A DNA stretch of 64,000 nt. Origin: Shewanella cutis. GTDB taxonomy: Bacteria > Pseudomonadota > Gammaproteobacteria > Enterobacterales > Shewanellaceae. Shown piece after piece: positions 49,085 through 57,575 of this stretch. Location: the NCBI RefSeq assembly GCF_022410515.1, contig NZ_JACSDI010000008.1, positions 62,001 through 126,000 on the forward strand, given 5' to 3'. A program made the position numbers and the translations under genes. Below the pieces are notes generated by a model. The model saw only the letters and a list, made by a program, of their open reading frames with translations, did not search any database and had not been told where the DNA came from. Numbering within the stretch: the first letter of the stretch is position 1; each line of letters starts with the position of its first letter.

Positions 49085-49408
49085 TTAGCTTGGCTGGCAG
49101 CAGACTAAATCTTTTAGTGAGCCACCATTGACTACACACTCAAAGCCATTGGCTTTGAGAATATCGCAGCCCTTTTGGGCACGGATACCCGCGCCGCAGT
49201 AAAGCACAAAGGGATGCTGTTTATTTTCAACCTGATGCAACCATTGGTCGAGCGTTGGCAGCGGCACATTGATGGCCTGAGGCAAATGACCCGAAGCAAA
49301 CTCTTCCGGTGAGCGCACATCGATAACGCGCGCACCCTGCTCAATCAGTTGCCAACATTTTTCACCACTGCTGCTGCCAGATAATTTAGCCAGTAAAGAT
49401 TGAAACAT
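49085..49408 (-). CDS. rhodanese-like sulfurtransferase
   Basis: Single-domain rhodanese of 107 residues with VIDVRSPEEFASGHLPQAINVP and active-site Cys in LYCGAGIRA, a six-residue catalytic loop typical of sulfurtransferases. No signal peptide, so cytoplasmic. A second Cys-rich C-terminus (LVCCQPS) is seen. ATG 49408 is used, immediately after an alternative GTG. Confidence 0.88.
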   Translation of the reverse strand: MFQSLLAKLSGSSSGEKCWQLIEQGARVIDVRSPEEFASGHLPQAINVPLPTLDQWLHQVENKQHPFVLYCGAGIRAQKGCDILKANGFECVVNGGSLKDLVCCQPS

Positions 49409-49539
49409 CACTTTGCCTCTATGATTAGAAAAATTTCAATAAGTTTATTCTAATGAATTGGTGGGCGCAAGCTTGAAAAAGGGTGCGAGCGAAGAGGCCT
49501 AGTGATGAGCTTTATCACTCAATCGCTCACAGGGAGGCG

Positions 49540-49995
49540 CTATATGTTTTTGGTCATAAATACGCTATTGGGGTCGAGCACGTAATCGGCAAAGGGGCCA
49601 CATAGCTCGAAGCCAAACTTAGCGTAGAGAGAACGTGCGGGCTGAAAAAAGGCCATCGAGCCAGTTTCTAAACTGAGGCGTTGCACGCCAGCGGCTTTGG
49701 CGTCATTGATCAAGTGCTGCAATATCTGGGATGCCACGCCTTGTTGTTTGTAAGTCGCTGCGGTTCGCATCGATTTGATCTCTGCATGTTCAGCATCTAA
49801 CCATTTTAGTGCACCGCAGCCCGCCAGATTACGGCCATCCCACAATGTCCAAAAGCGAATATTGGGTTGGCGCAGGCCGTCAAGGTCTAATGCGTGCACA
49901 CTTTCTGGTGGCGAGGTTGCCCGCATATCTTCAAGGTGCTCAGTTAAAAGTGCTGCAATTTCAGGCCCTTTTAGATCATCTAGTATTATTTTCAT
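49540..49995 (-). CDS. GNAT-family N-acetyltransferase
   Basis: 151-residue acetyltransferase of the YsnE/ElaA-like type. The acetyl-CoA motif A is visible as IKSMRTAATYKQQGVASQIL (Q/R-x-x-G-x-A), and the C-terminal YAKFGFELCGPFADY is typical. Substrate unknown. ATG 49995 is preferred over a TTG 12 nt upstream. Confidence 0.85.
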   Translation of the reverse strand: MKIILDDLKGPEIAALLTEHLEDMRATSPPESVHALDLDGLRQPNIRFWTLWDGRNLAGCGALKWLDAEHAEIKSMRTAATYKQQGVASQILQHLINDAKAAGVQRLSLETGSMAFFQPARSLYAKFGFELCGPFADYVLDPNSVFMTKNI

Positions 49996-50214
49996 CGTTG
50001 CTCTCAAGATTAAAATTCCCTGTGTTGTCGCTTATCCATCATAGCGTTATCGCGTTTGGTTGTTTTTGGGGTTAAAACGCTGCGGTGACTAAGCAAAGGG
50101 TAGGCCAATATTCTTTGCTAAAAGGATGATGCTTCATCCCTTGGTTTTATCGAGAGGCGAGCAAGGAAGCTTGTCCTTAGTTTTGGACTTTTAAATAAAA
50201 AAACAAAGTCGTGA

Positions 50215-50440
50215 GGCTTCACCCCACACCCGACCAAGGAGGACTGCTCGTCCTATCCTCCTTGGATGCTCCAAGACGCCCCTAACGGAGTTGAAAGCCC
50301 CTTGGGCATTTAGCGTCCTTATGCTATCGCGTCAGACGCTCGTCCCTGATTAGACTGACGCTATCTCGGCATCCATGCCTCGCTCATGCAACGAACGCAA
50401 ATGCCCTGCGGCAACTCCGAGGGGGTGGTGTATTCCTTAG
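50215..50440. repeat. nested inverted-repeat element
   Basis: Several perfect complementary arms nest: CCAAGGAGG (50234) with CCTCCTTGG (50257); CGGAGTTG (50286) with CAACTCCG (50412); GGGCATTT (50304) with AAATGCCC (50399), extended by GCGT/ACGC; GCGTCAG (50329) with CTGACGC (50355). The whole would fold into a multi-branched structure. It looks like a non-autonomous mobile repeat or structured RNA; copy number cannot be seen here. Confidence 0.65.
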
Positions 50441-50476
50441 GCTATAGCGTTATTGGTCAAATTTTGAATGAAAAAA

Positions 50477-50578
50477 GTTATGCCTGTCCGATCTTATTGC
50501 ATACCACCTTAATCACTAAAACCAACGCATAGTAAAAATGCCACGCGTTGTGAATCCCTCTTGGACAGTTTGTTATAT
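50477..50578 (-). other. VCR-like attC site, degenerate R' end
   Basis: After the nuclease stop on the minus strand: ATATAAC (R''), then the same GCATTTTTACTATGCGTTGG core as the second attC. The far end reads GGACAGGCATAAC, lacking the conserved GTT of the R' box, so it probably no longer recombines. It marks the distal end of the cassette array. Confidence 0.75.
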
Positions 50579-50582
50579 TCGA

Positions 50583-51440
50583 TCACCAACTACGTACAAT
50601 ATTTTCTCTAAAAATCGCCGTTTTTCGGTCCTTGTTGAGGTATTCAATTACACCTATTAGCTCCTTGGATAAGTCGATTGTGAATGGAATTGAGTGCGGC
50701 TTAGGTACATGAAATTCAAAACTCAAGCTATGCAGTTTTAAACTATATTCAGGCGTCTCAATATAAGCATTTTCACATGGGTAATTGAGCGAATGCTGAC
50801 CATATTTACCACGATACTCATTACGCAAGCGGTTTTCGAGTTCATGAATAGAAAACTTATCATTTTTCAGCAAGTCATTAATGAATACTTCATTGGACAT
50901 AGATTCGAATCCGAGAGGTTTAGTAATATCAATATCGGTATTCGCTTTTACCCAGTGCCCGTCAATCATCGGGTGAAAACCGATAATTCGGACCGGTAGC
51001 TGTGCCTGTATATCAACATTCATATACTTTAATAAAGGTGTACCATCTTTGTCATACCAATCAGACTCGTTTTGCTCACGAACGATAAGTAAGTCAATCT
51101 TATTATTTGTTGCTTTAGCCTCTGCACCACTTTGATAACCGACCTTCGTTGCGAATACAGGCTTCAAATCTGGAATATCCCTAATTTTACCGATTAAGGC
51201 ATCGATTTTTTCAACTGAGACTTTGGAAGCATAGTCCTTACATTCGATGATGGTTTTATATGAAACACCAGCTAATTCATACTCCCAATAAAGATCAAAC
51301 TCCCGCAGAATCCCAAAATTATCAGCAATTTTCTTATTTCGCTCGATCTCAATATTTTTATGCTTTAAGAACTCTTCAGAATCGAGCAACGCTTGCTGCA
51401 AGTTTTGAACAAAAATCTCGTAATCTCTACCGCTAGACAT
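50583..51440 (-). CDS. Mrr-like PD-(D/E)xK restriction endonuclease (gene cassette)
   Basis: 285 residues. The N-terminal 125 residues form a PD-(D/E)xK nuclease core: D49 (REFDLYW), E66-x-K68 (IIECKDY), and the GYQSGAEAKA helix with KIDLLIV strand typical of the Mrr catalytic family. The C-terminal half is not recognised. Likely an endonuclease in defence or DNA processing; no methyltransferase is adjacent. It starts right after an attC R' box with GGAGG, the standard cassette layout. AT-rich compared with its neighbours. Confidence 0.8.
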   Translation of the reverse strand: MSSGRDYEIFVQNLQQALLDSEEFLKHKNIEIERNKKIADNFGILREFDLYWEYELAGVSYKTIIECKDYASKVSVEKIDALIGKIRDIPDLKPVFATKVGYQSGAEAKATNNKIDLLIVREQNESDWYDKDGTPLLKYMNVDIQAQLPVRIIGFHPMIDGHWVKANTDIDITKPLGFESMSNEVFINDLLKNDKFSIHELENRLRNEYRGKYGQHSLNYPCENAYIETPEYSLKLHSLSFEFHVPKPHSIPFTIDLSKELIGVIEYLNKDRKTAIFRENIVRSW

Positions 51441-51453
51441 TTTTCCTCCGAGA

Positions 51454-51580
51454 ATATAACGCCCGGTTAAGGGGCAGCCAACGCCACTGACAACTTAACG
51501 CATAACACCGTAAATCACAAAAACCAACGCATAGTAAAAATGCCGCGCGTTGGCTGTCCCTCTTGAACCCTTTGTTATAT
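51454..51580 (-). other. VCR-like attC recombination site
   Basis: 127-bp imperfect palindrome on the minus strand. R'' ATATAAC and R' GTTATAT are exactly complementary, and the arms (AGAGGGACAGCCAACGC and GCGTTGGCTGCCCCTT) pair with small differences, as in Vibrio cholerae repeats. It lies between two cassette genes in the correct orientation. Confidence 0.88.
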
Positions 51581-51582
51581 GC

Positions 51583-52134
51583 CTAACCGCAATTAGCTAC
51601 GATATGATCAATTTTTTTAACAACCTTACTCCATTGAGATGATGTAAACTCTTGCTCTTCTAGTTCAGTTAGAAATTTTTCGAACTCCTTTTCTAGCTGA
51701 TTTAGAAACTTTGTTGCGTGAATTACCTTCGTATCTACGCAAACAATCGGTAACGAGAGATCTCTGCGAATACGCCACCCTCCAGTAGTTTCCGCTTGAT
51801 GCAGAATACCGCAGCGAATGTGTTTATAAAAATCCGCTCCAAGTCCGGTAAAATCAGTCAAATGATGTGACGTGGAAAAGAACTCTTCGAAAATCATTCT
51901 CCCCGACCCATTAGTTTTCTTCCATCCACGTTTTAGTGAAATTAGAGATTCAATAACTAAACACGAGACTGCCATCATACTAAATCCGTGCTTGGATTCG
52001 TTTTTCTTGAATGGTTCAAAATATCTTTCTGAATAGCGATGGCGTAGAACCGTGATAATTTGAGCCTTATCTTGGCTATCTTTTAATTGTTGCCAATCCT
52101 CTGATGAAAAGGATGACGATAATTCAACTGACAT
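51583..52134 (-). CDS. HEPN-like protein (gene cassette)
   Basis: 183-residue helical protein, not in a family I can name. An R107-x4-H112 motif (HIRCGILHQAET) within a helical context resembles the HEPN nuclease signature (R-x4-6-H), followed by a beta-turn GGWRIRRD. The C-terminus is coiled-coil-like. If HEPN, it may be an RNase in defence or toxin action. It stops 3 bp before an attC R'' box. AT-rich. No attC or attI is recognised on its upstream side. Confidence 0.62.
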   Translation of the reverse strand: MSVELSSSFSSEDWQQLKDSQDKAQIITVLRHRYSERYFEPFKKNESKHGFSMMAVSCLVIESLISLKRGWKKTNGSGRMIFEEFFSTSHHLTDFTGLGADFYKHIRCGILHQAETTGGWRIRRDLSLPIVCVDTKVIHATKFLNQLEKEFEKFLTELEEQEFTSSQWSKVVKKIDHIVANCG

Positions 52135-52858
52135 AAAAACCTCATTACTAGAATGGCATATAATAGTGTATTACCCGCACTTCTAATGAAACCCAAACCA
52201 TAATGGACTCGAAGTTTGAGAAATAAAAGTAAATAATTCAAATGTGCCAGTAACTTAGCATCCATTACGGTGAGTTTTCAATCTTTTTTCATGCAGAAAA
52301 AGCGAGACTTTATATACCAAGAAGTATTTTGGCGCGGTATGTAAATCAGAAAACATGAAAAGACGAATATTTTTAGTTGATTAATGTTTTTTTGAAATTA
52401 AAAAACGATACTCCTTTGGCTCGTTTTCCCCGAGGGTTGTCACTTTTTCTATTATACCTGTACTTATACAGTCATAAGCGGGACACCAAATTTAACAAGC
52501 CACCCATTGTTAAATTTCCTAAATGTTCAGTTGTAAATAGCAATTTTTCAAAGTGTTAATCTGACTCTAGTCTTTCAAGCCAACAGATTACGCTGATGCT
52601 CGAAAGGCAAACCATGGTGATTGGTGAGACGACCGTCCGCCCCATGGACGAGGCGGCCCTGCATCCAATGATGGACTTGAACAACATCTGTGTTTAACTG
52701 CCAGTTCACCATCCATGGCTCTCGTTTATAAGCTTTGAAATCCTAGTTTTATATTCACCGTGTCGTCGAGTCAGTACCATGATCTGCTTACACTATGAAA
52801 TCAACAAGCCGAGATGATTCTCGGCTTGTTATTAAGGCTTTTACTAACTCAAAAGAGA
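52135..52858. other. intergenic, AT-rich, island boundary
   Basis: 724 bp. The left half is AT-rich with no supported gene; a 60-codon plus-strand frame at 52377 lacks any family features. The right part (52611-52718) contains inverted pieces around CCATGG, and then the terminator at 52803. No integrase or attI seen. Confidence 0.5.
52803..52830 (-). terminator. terminator of the aryl-polyene unit / HEAT-like gene
   Basis: Perfect 12-bp stem AACAAGCCGAGA / TCTCGGCTTGTT with 4-nt loop, about 30 bp beyond the last minus-strand gene. The following T-run is weak. Confidence 0.65.
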
Positions 52859-53602
52859 TTAGTAGTACTTCTTCAAATAGCTCTCGGCGTAGCTTTTCAG
52901 CTTTTTGTTAGGGTTATTGTTGGCAATATTTTCAATCACTTCACGATATTGGGTATTGCCCGATGCAGCGAGTGCTTTAGCCATATTGGCGTAGGTATCG
53001 ATGGCTAACTTGTCGTTACTCATCAAACGTGGATTTTTCAGCTCAACGCTCAGGCGTTCTAGCAAAAAGTCATCGTAGTTTTGATCGTCCATCATGCGTT
53101 TGGCTGCGAGGCGCATCAGCTCTAAATCATTGCTTTTAAAGGCGTTGGCATAGGCATTATTTTTAGTACTTTGCTCGGCCACATATTGGCTTTTATCGCC
53201 TAAAATAGCATTCCATTTTTTATACTGGTCAAGATTTTCAAGCGCTTGGGTGGCGTATTTTTTCAGCTTCTTATGGTAGTCGCCATTGATAATATTGTTG
53301 ATGGTGCCGCTGTATTTATCGTTCCCTGAGTAAGCTAAACCTTTGACTAACCATGCACTGTAGTCGATAGCATTTTTCTCGGTGGCTTGTGGCAGCGATG
53401 CGATAAGTTTGGCCTCTAACACATCGTAAATGGCGGGATCGGATAATCCGGCAAGCGTCAGGGCTTCGATGGCTTGTTTTTGCTTAAATTGGTTGTCGCC
53501 TTTAAAAATTTCTTGATAGGTTTCAACCGTATAATCCTGCGCCCACACCGGCGAGGCCAGTAAACTGATACCGAGTAAAATGCTTGCAACTAATGGTTTC
53601 AT
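52859..53602 (-). CDS. exported HEAT-like repeat protein
   Basis: 247 residues with a Sec signal peptide (MKPLVASILLGISLLASPVWA). The body is made of helix pairs with repeated ...AKALAASGNTQYREVIENIA and ...KLKKYATQALENL units, suggesting HEAT/ARM-like repeats in the periplasm. No named family recognised. It begins 10 bp after the terminal ketosynthase and is probably the last gene of the aryl-polyene unit. Confidence 0.7.
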   Translation of the reverse strand: MKPLVASILLGISLLASPVWAQDYTVETYQEIFKGDNQFKQKQAIEALTLAGLSDPAIYDVLEAKLIASLPQATEKNAIDYSAWLVKGLAYSGNDKYSGTINNIINGDYHKKLKKYATQALENLDQYKKWNAILGDKSQYVAEQSTKNNAYANAFKSNDLELMRLAAKRMMDDQNYDDFLLERLSVELKNPRLMSNDKLAIDTYANMAKALAASGNTQYREVIENIANNNPNKKLKSYAESYLKKYY

Positions 53603-53612
53603 TGATATGTCC

Positions 53613-54875
53613 TTATGTCGTTTTCCAGCGTTTAAAAATCAGTGAGGTGTTGATACCGCCAAAGGCGAAGTTATTGCTCATCACATAGTCGGTGTCGAGC
53701 GCACGTGGCTCGCCACAAATGTAATCGAGTGCGGCACATTCTGGGTCGATATTGTCGAGATTGAGCGTGGGGGCAAACCAGCCCGCATTCATCATTTCGA
53801 TGCTCACCCAAGCCTCTAACGCACCGCAGGCGCCTAAGGTATGGCCGGTGTAGCTTTTAAGGGATGAAATCGGCATATCCGCACCGAATACCGCGTGGGT
53901 CGCATGGCTTTCGGCAATATCACCGCGGTCGGTGGCGGTGCCGTGGGCATTTACATAACCAATGGCGTCGGGCGTGAGCGCCGCATCCTTAAGGGCTAAA
54001 CGAATGGCGATTTCCATGGTCTCGCTATTGGGCTGAGTGACATGCTGACCATCGGAGTTAGTGCCAAAACCGACGATCTCGGCGTAAATTTTCGCGCCGC
54101 GCGCTTTGGCGTGTTCTAACTCTTCAAGCACCAGCGTACAAGCGCCTTCGCCAATCACTAAGCCATCACGCTGGGCATCAAAAGGGCGTGGCGATAATTC
54201 TGGCGTCGTGTTTTTCGTGCTGGTCGCAAACAGCGTATCAAAGACTACGGCCTCGGTGGCGCAGAGTTCTTCGCCTCCACCCGCGAGCATTAAGGTTTGC
54301 TGGCCATATTTAATCGCTTCATAGGCGTAACCAATGCCTTGGCTGCCTGAGGTGCAGGCACTGCTGGTGGTATGAATGCGCCCTTTAAGGCCAAAGAAAA
54401 CCCCCACGTTTACCGCGGTAGTGTGAGCCATCATGCGGATATAACTGGTGGCGGTAACGCCCGACATATCGCCAGTTTTCAGCATATCGCCAAAGGCGGT
54501 AATGGGATCGGTGCTGCCAGTGGAAGATCCATAGGCAATGCCCATCTCTCCCGAAGTGACGATAGGGTCGTCCAAGAGTCCCGCATCAATAAGTGCAAGT
54601 TCGCTGGCACGAGTCGCCATAATCGAGACCCGTCCCATGGAGCGGATTTTTTTGCGCGAATAATGGCTTGGCACTTCAAAGTCGGTCACAGGGGCGGCAA
54701 GGCGAGTGTTTAGCCCGTCATATTTGTCCCAATCCGCCATTGTCACGACACAGTTTTTTTGTGCCTTAAGGCGGTTTGCGATACTCGGCCAGTCGTGACC
54801 TAAGGCAGTAATGCCACCGATACCGGTAACAACAACTCGTCTACCCAAGCGGGTCGGGTTTGTCGGCTCAGTCAT
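53613..54875 (-). CDS. beta-ketoacyl-ACP synthase, ApeR-like
   Basis: FabF-type ketosynthase of 420 residues with the complete Cys-His-His triad: C174 (TSSACTSG), His in NAHGTATDRGD and His in YTGHTLGACG. By order (KS, dehydratase, ketoreductase, KS) it corresponds to ApeR of characterised aryl-polyene clusters. It condenses malonyl-ACP units in polyene assembly. It abuts the FabG gene directly, so the two are coupled. Confidence 0.88.
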   Translation of the reverse strand: MTEPTNPTRLGRRVVVTGIGGITALGHDWPSIANRLKAQKNCVVTMADWDKYDGLNTRLAAPVTDFEVPSHYSRKKIRSMGRVSIMATRASELALIDAGLLDDPIVTSGEMGIAYGSSTGSTDPITAFGDMLKTGDMSGVTATSYIRMMAHTTAVNVGVFFGLKGRIHTTSSACTSGSQGIGYAYEAIKYGQQTLMLAGGGEELCATEAVVFDTLFATSTKNTTPELSPRPFDAQRDGLVIGEGACTLVLEELEHAKARGAKIYAEIVGFGTNSDGQHVTQPNSETMEIAIRLALKDAALTPDAIGYVNAHGTATDRGDIAESHATHAVFGADMPISSLKSYTGHTLGACGALEAWVSIEMMNAGWFAPTLNLDNIDPECAALDYICGEPRALDTDYVMSNNFAFGGINTSLIFKRWKTT

Positions 54876-55601
54876 TTAGATCATGCCTCCATTCACCGAA
54901 ATCACTTGGCGCGTGATATAAGCAGCATCGTCCGACATTAAAAAGGCTGCTAAGGCGGCGATTTCATTGGGTTTGCCCATGCGGCGCATCGGCACTAACT
55001 GCTCGACCATATCCTTAGGAATATCCGCTACCATATCGGTTTCGATTAAGCCTGGGGCGATACAGTTTACGGTGATCTTACGTTTGGCCAGCTCTAAGGA
55101 CAGCGCCTTAGTCGCGCCAATCAATCCGGCCTTAGAGGCGCTGTAATTGACCTGACCACGGTTACCCGCGATACCGGAAACGGAAGCCAAGGTGATAATT
55201 CGTCCGCCCTTGCGCGCTTGTACCATAGGCATAACGCAGGGATGAATCACATTATAAAAACCATCGAGATTAGTGTGGATTACGCTATCCCATTCGGCTT
55301 CGCTCATCGCCGGAAAAGCATTGTCACGGTTGATGCCCGCATTGAGTATCACGCCATAGTAGGCGCCATTAGCCTCGATATCGGCCTCAAGGGCGGCTTT
55401 GACGGCAACGCGGTCGGCAACATCAAACTTTAATAGGCGGACGTTCACCCCAAGGGCGCGAAGCTCTGTGGCGCTGGCATCAGCGGCGGCTTGATTACTG
55501 TGGTAATGCAGCGCGATATCATAACCTGCCGCAGCCAGTTTAAGGGCGATGGCTTTGCCAATGCCGCGGCTCGAACCTGTGACTAATACTCTGTTATTCA
55601 T
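54876..55601 (-). CDS. fabG: 3-oxoacyl-ACP reductase FabG (ApeQ-like)
   Basis: SDR ketoreductase of 241 residues. Cofactor motif TGSSRGIGKA, NAGI, catalytic S142, Y153, K157 (YSASKAG), and C-terminal ITRQVISVNGGMI. Reduces beta-ketoacyl-ACP intermediates with NADPH. Its position between the dehydratase and ketosynthase marks it as the aryl-polyene ketoreductase rather than the housekeeping FabG. Confidence 0.93.
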   Translation of the reverse strand: MNNRVLVTGSSRGIGKAIALKLAAAGYDIALHYHSNQAAADASATELRALGVNVRLLKFDVADRVAVKAALEADIEANGAYYGVILNAGINRDNAFPAMSEAEWDSVIHTNLDGFYNVIHPCVMPMVQARKGGRIITLASVSGIAGNRGQVNYSASKAGLIGATKALSLELAKRKITVNCIAPGLIETDMVADIPKDMVEQLVPMRRMGKPNEIAALAAFLMSDDAAYITRQVISVNGGMI

Positions 55602-55705
55602 CTTTATTTCTCCACCCTATGACGCTGGATTAATGGCTGGTAATGCATCAAAGGGCTAAATCCTTTTGTGATAATACTTGTTGTTGCCAAGCATAACTCT
55701 GGGCA

Positions 55706-56248
55706 TTAAGCCTGCTGGCTTGAGGCGATATACGCTTGGGTGTCCTGTGGCTGGAACACATTCACATTGGCCTCTGCAACTAACTGTGGTGTTTGCTGCG
55801 CTTGCGCCTCTGGCAATAGATAAATCTGGCAATCGAATACCGCCAGTCCCGACTCTTCCTGATAGAGGCGTTTAACCAGTGTCCGATAGCAGCGATTGAG
55901 TTCGTATTGCGCCGAGTGTAAGGCTAATTTACGCGATCCCAATAAAAATCCCACGCGGATTTTATCGTGACGCAGTTTAGCCTCAACGCCCGCTAAAGCG
56001 GCAATGCTCTGCGCCATATATTCGATGCCCACATAATTGGGGACGGCTTGACTATGCTCGTCAAAATAAGCGCTCTGCGGAGTGATCAGCACTTCGGTTT
56101 CGAGCGCATCCTGCTGATGGCTAATAATCTTATCAATCAAGATCATTGGCGCGCGGTGCGGAATAAAATCGGCAATATTCTGCTCAGCTAAGTGTTGCAG
56201 CCAAATCGGCTCGGCGGCTGAAATTGCGGTATCGATAGAACTGGACAT
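55706..56248 (-). CDS. hotdog-fold 3-hydroxyacyl-ACP dehydratase (ApeP-like)
   Basis: 180-residue hotdog protein related to FabA/FabZ. The IPHRAPMILIDKI motif carries the probable catalytic His, and GIEYMAQSIAALAG forms the central helix. It would dehydrate 3-hydroxyacyl-ACP to build the conjugated double bonds. ATG 56248 with GAGG upstream, 5 bp after the preceding ketosynthase. Confidence 0.85.
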   Translation of the reverse strand: MSSSIDTAISAAEPIWLQHLAEQNIADFIPHRAPMILIDKIISHQQDALETEVLITPQSAYFDEHSQAVPNYVGIEYMAQSIAALAGVEAKLRHDKIRVGFLLGSRKLALHSAQYELNRCYRTLVKRLYQEESGLAVFDCQIYLLPEAQAQQTPQLVAEANVNVFQPQDTQAYIASSQQA

Positions 56249-56253
56249 CAATC

Positions 56254-57471
56254 TTAAGCCTCTTTACGGCAAAAAATCAGGCTGGCATTGCTGCCGCCAA
56301 AGGCGAAGGAGTTGCTCATCACATAGTTAAGCTTGTCATGATCGGCGCATTGCTTGGGCGCGACTAGCGCAATGCTGGGGTCCTGCGGATCTTGCTGCCC
56401 ATCAAACCTATGGGGCGGCAGGGCAAAGCTGTGATTATGCGGTGACAGCAAGAGGTAACAAAATGCGGCTTCAATCGCGCCCGCAGCGCCTAAGGTATGG
56501 CCGACCAGCGGTTTGGTTGAGCTTGCAGGGGGCGGCGTGTCGCCAAATACCGAGAGTAGGGCGCGGCTTTCCATTGCATCATTTTTAGGCGTTGCTGTGC
56601 CATGTAAGTTTATATAATCAATATCTTGCGCAGATATTTGTGCATCATCAAGCGCGGCCTGCATGGCGGCAATCGCCCCTGCGCCTTCAGGGTGCGGCGC
56701 TGACATATGGTGCGCATCGCTCGACTCGCCAATACCTGCGAGCAATACGCAGGTTTCATTTGCTGTGTTGTCTGTCGCTAGGGTTAGGGTAAACAGGGCT
56801 GCGCCTTCACCGATATTGATGCCATCGCGATTGGCGCTGAAGGGATTGCAATGCCCCTTGGAAACCGATTCTAAGGCGTGAAACCCGTTAACTGTGAGTT
56901 GGCACAGGCTGTCGATACCGCCGACAATCACCATATCGCACAGCTTGGCCTCAAGTAGGCGTTTGGCACTGGCAAACACTTTGGCGCTGGAGGAGCAGGC
57001 GGTTGAAATGGTGTAGCAGGGGCCTTGGAGCGCAAATAACTGGCGCAAAAAGTCGCTGGTACTGCCGAGTTCCTGTTGGAAATAATGATAATCCGCCGGA
57101 AAGTGGCCGTGTTGATTGCGATAGGCCAAGGCGGCTTCGCCCTTCGAAATTCCCGAGGTGCTGGTGCCTAAGACAACGCCAATGCGGTTGGCGCCATATG
57201 TCTGTTTCGCCTGTTCGACCGTGTCGGTAATTTGCTGCGCGGCAGCAAGGAGTAACTGATTATTGCGACAATCGAATTGCGCCAGTGCGGCAGGTATCGT
57301 CGGTAATGGCTCAGTGACGGGCGCAACCAGTGTTGACTCCCCAAATAATAGGGTGTCATTGGTTTGCATGGCACTGGTATCGCCTGCAATCAAGCGGGCT
57401 AACACTTGCTCTTGCGTTTGCCCTAACGGGGTACACAATCCAATCTGTGTAATGGCGACTCTGTTATTCAT
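56254..57471 (-). CDS. beta-ketoacyl-ACP synthase, ApeO-like
   Basis: 405-residue ketosynthase with Cys159 (TISTACSSSAK), His in NLHGTATPKND and His in LVGHTLGAAG. In known clusters ApeO pairs with a chain-length factor (ApeC) encoded elsewhere in the cluster; none is in this window. The more diverged N-terminus separates it from the other KS here. Confidence 0.87.
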   Translation of the reverse strand: MNNRVAITQIGLCTPLGQTQEQVLARLIAGDTSAMQTNDTLLFGESTLVAPVTEPLPTIPAALAQFDCRNNQLLLAAAQQITDTVEQAKQTYGANRIGVVLGTSTSGISKGEAALAYRNQHGHFPADYHYFQQELGSTSDFLRQLFALQGPCYTISTACSSSAKVFASAKRLLEAKLCDMVIVGGIDSLCQLTVNGFHALESVSKGHCNPFSANRDGINIGEGAALFTLTLATDNTANETCVLLAGIGESSDAHHMSAPHPEGAGAIAAMQAALDDAQISAQDIDYINLHGTATPKNDAMESRALLSVFGDTPPPASSTKPLVGHTLGAAGAIEAAFCYLLLSPHNHSFALPPHRFDGQQDPQDPSIALVAPKQCADHDKLNYVMSNSFAFGGSNASLIFCRKEA

Positions 57472-57575
57472 TGCGGCTTGTTATACCTATTACCGAATCT
57501 GGGTGGTAAATATAAGTGGCTAATATTGCTGAGTTTAACATTGTTATTATGGCTTAGCCGTCTTTAACGTGACGC

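Larger units (their letters stand above)
49996..50582. other. intergenic with structured element and terminal attC
   Basis: No gene. It holds the nested-palindrome element (50215-50440) and the degenerate attC (50477-50578). The left 200 bp show nothing clear. Confidence 0.6.

Noticed and set aside
50521..51553. Two 30-bp near-identical repeats as a possible CRISPR
   Set aside because: Only two copies 1 kb apart with genes between; they are the cores of attC sites.
52083..52265. 60-codon minus-strand frame upstream of the HEPN-like gene
   Set aside because: Overlaps the start of the cassette gene out of frame and has no recognisable motif or ribosome site.
52377..52559. 60-codon plus-strand frame in the AT-rich gap
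   Set aside because: Low-complexity composition, no convincing ribosome site, no family features.
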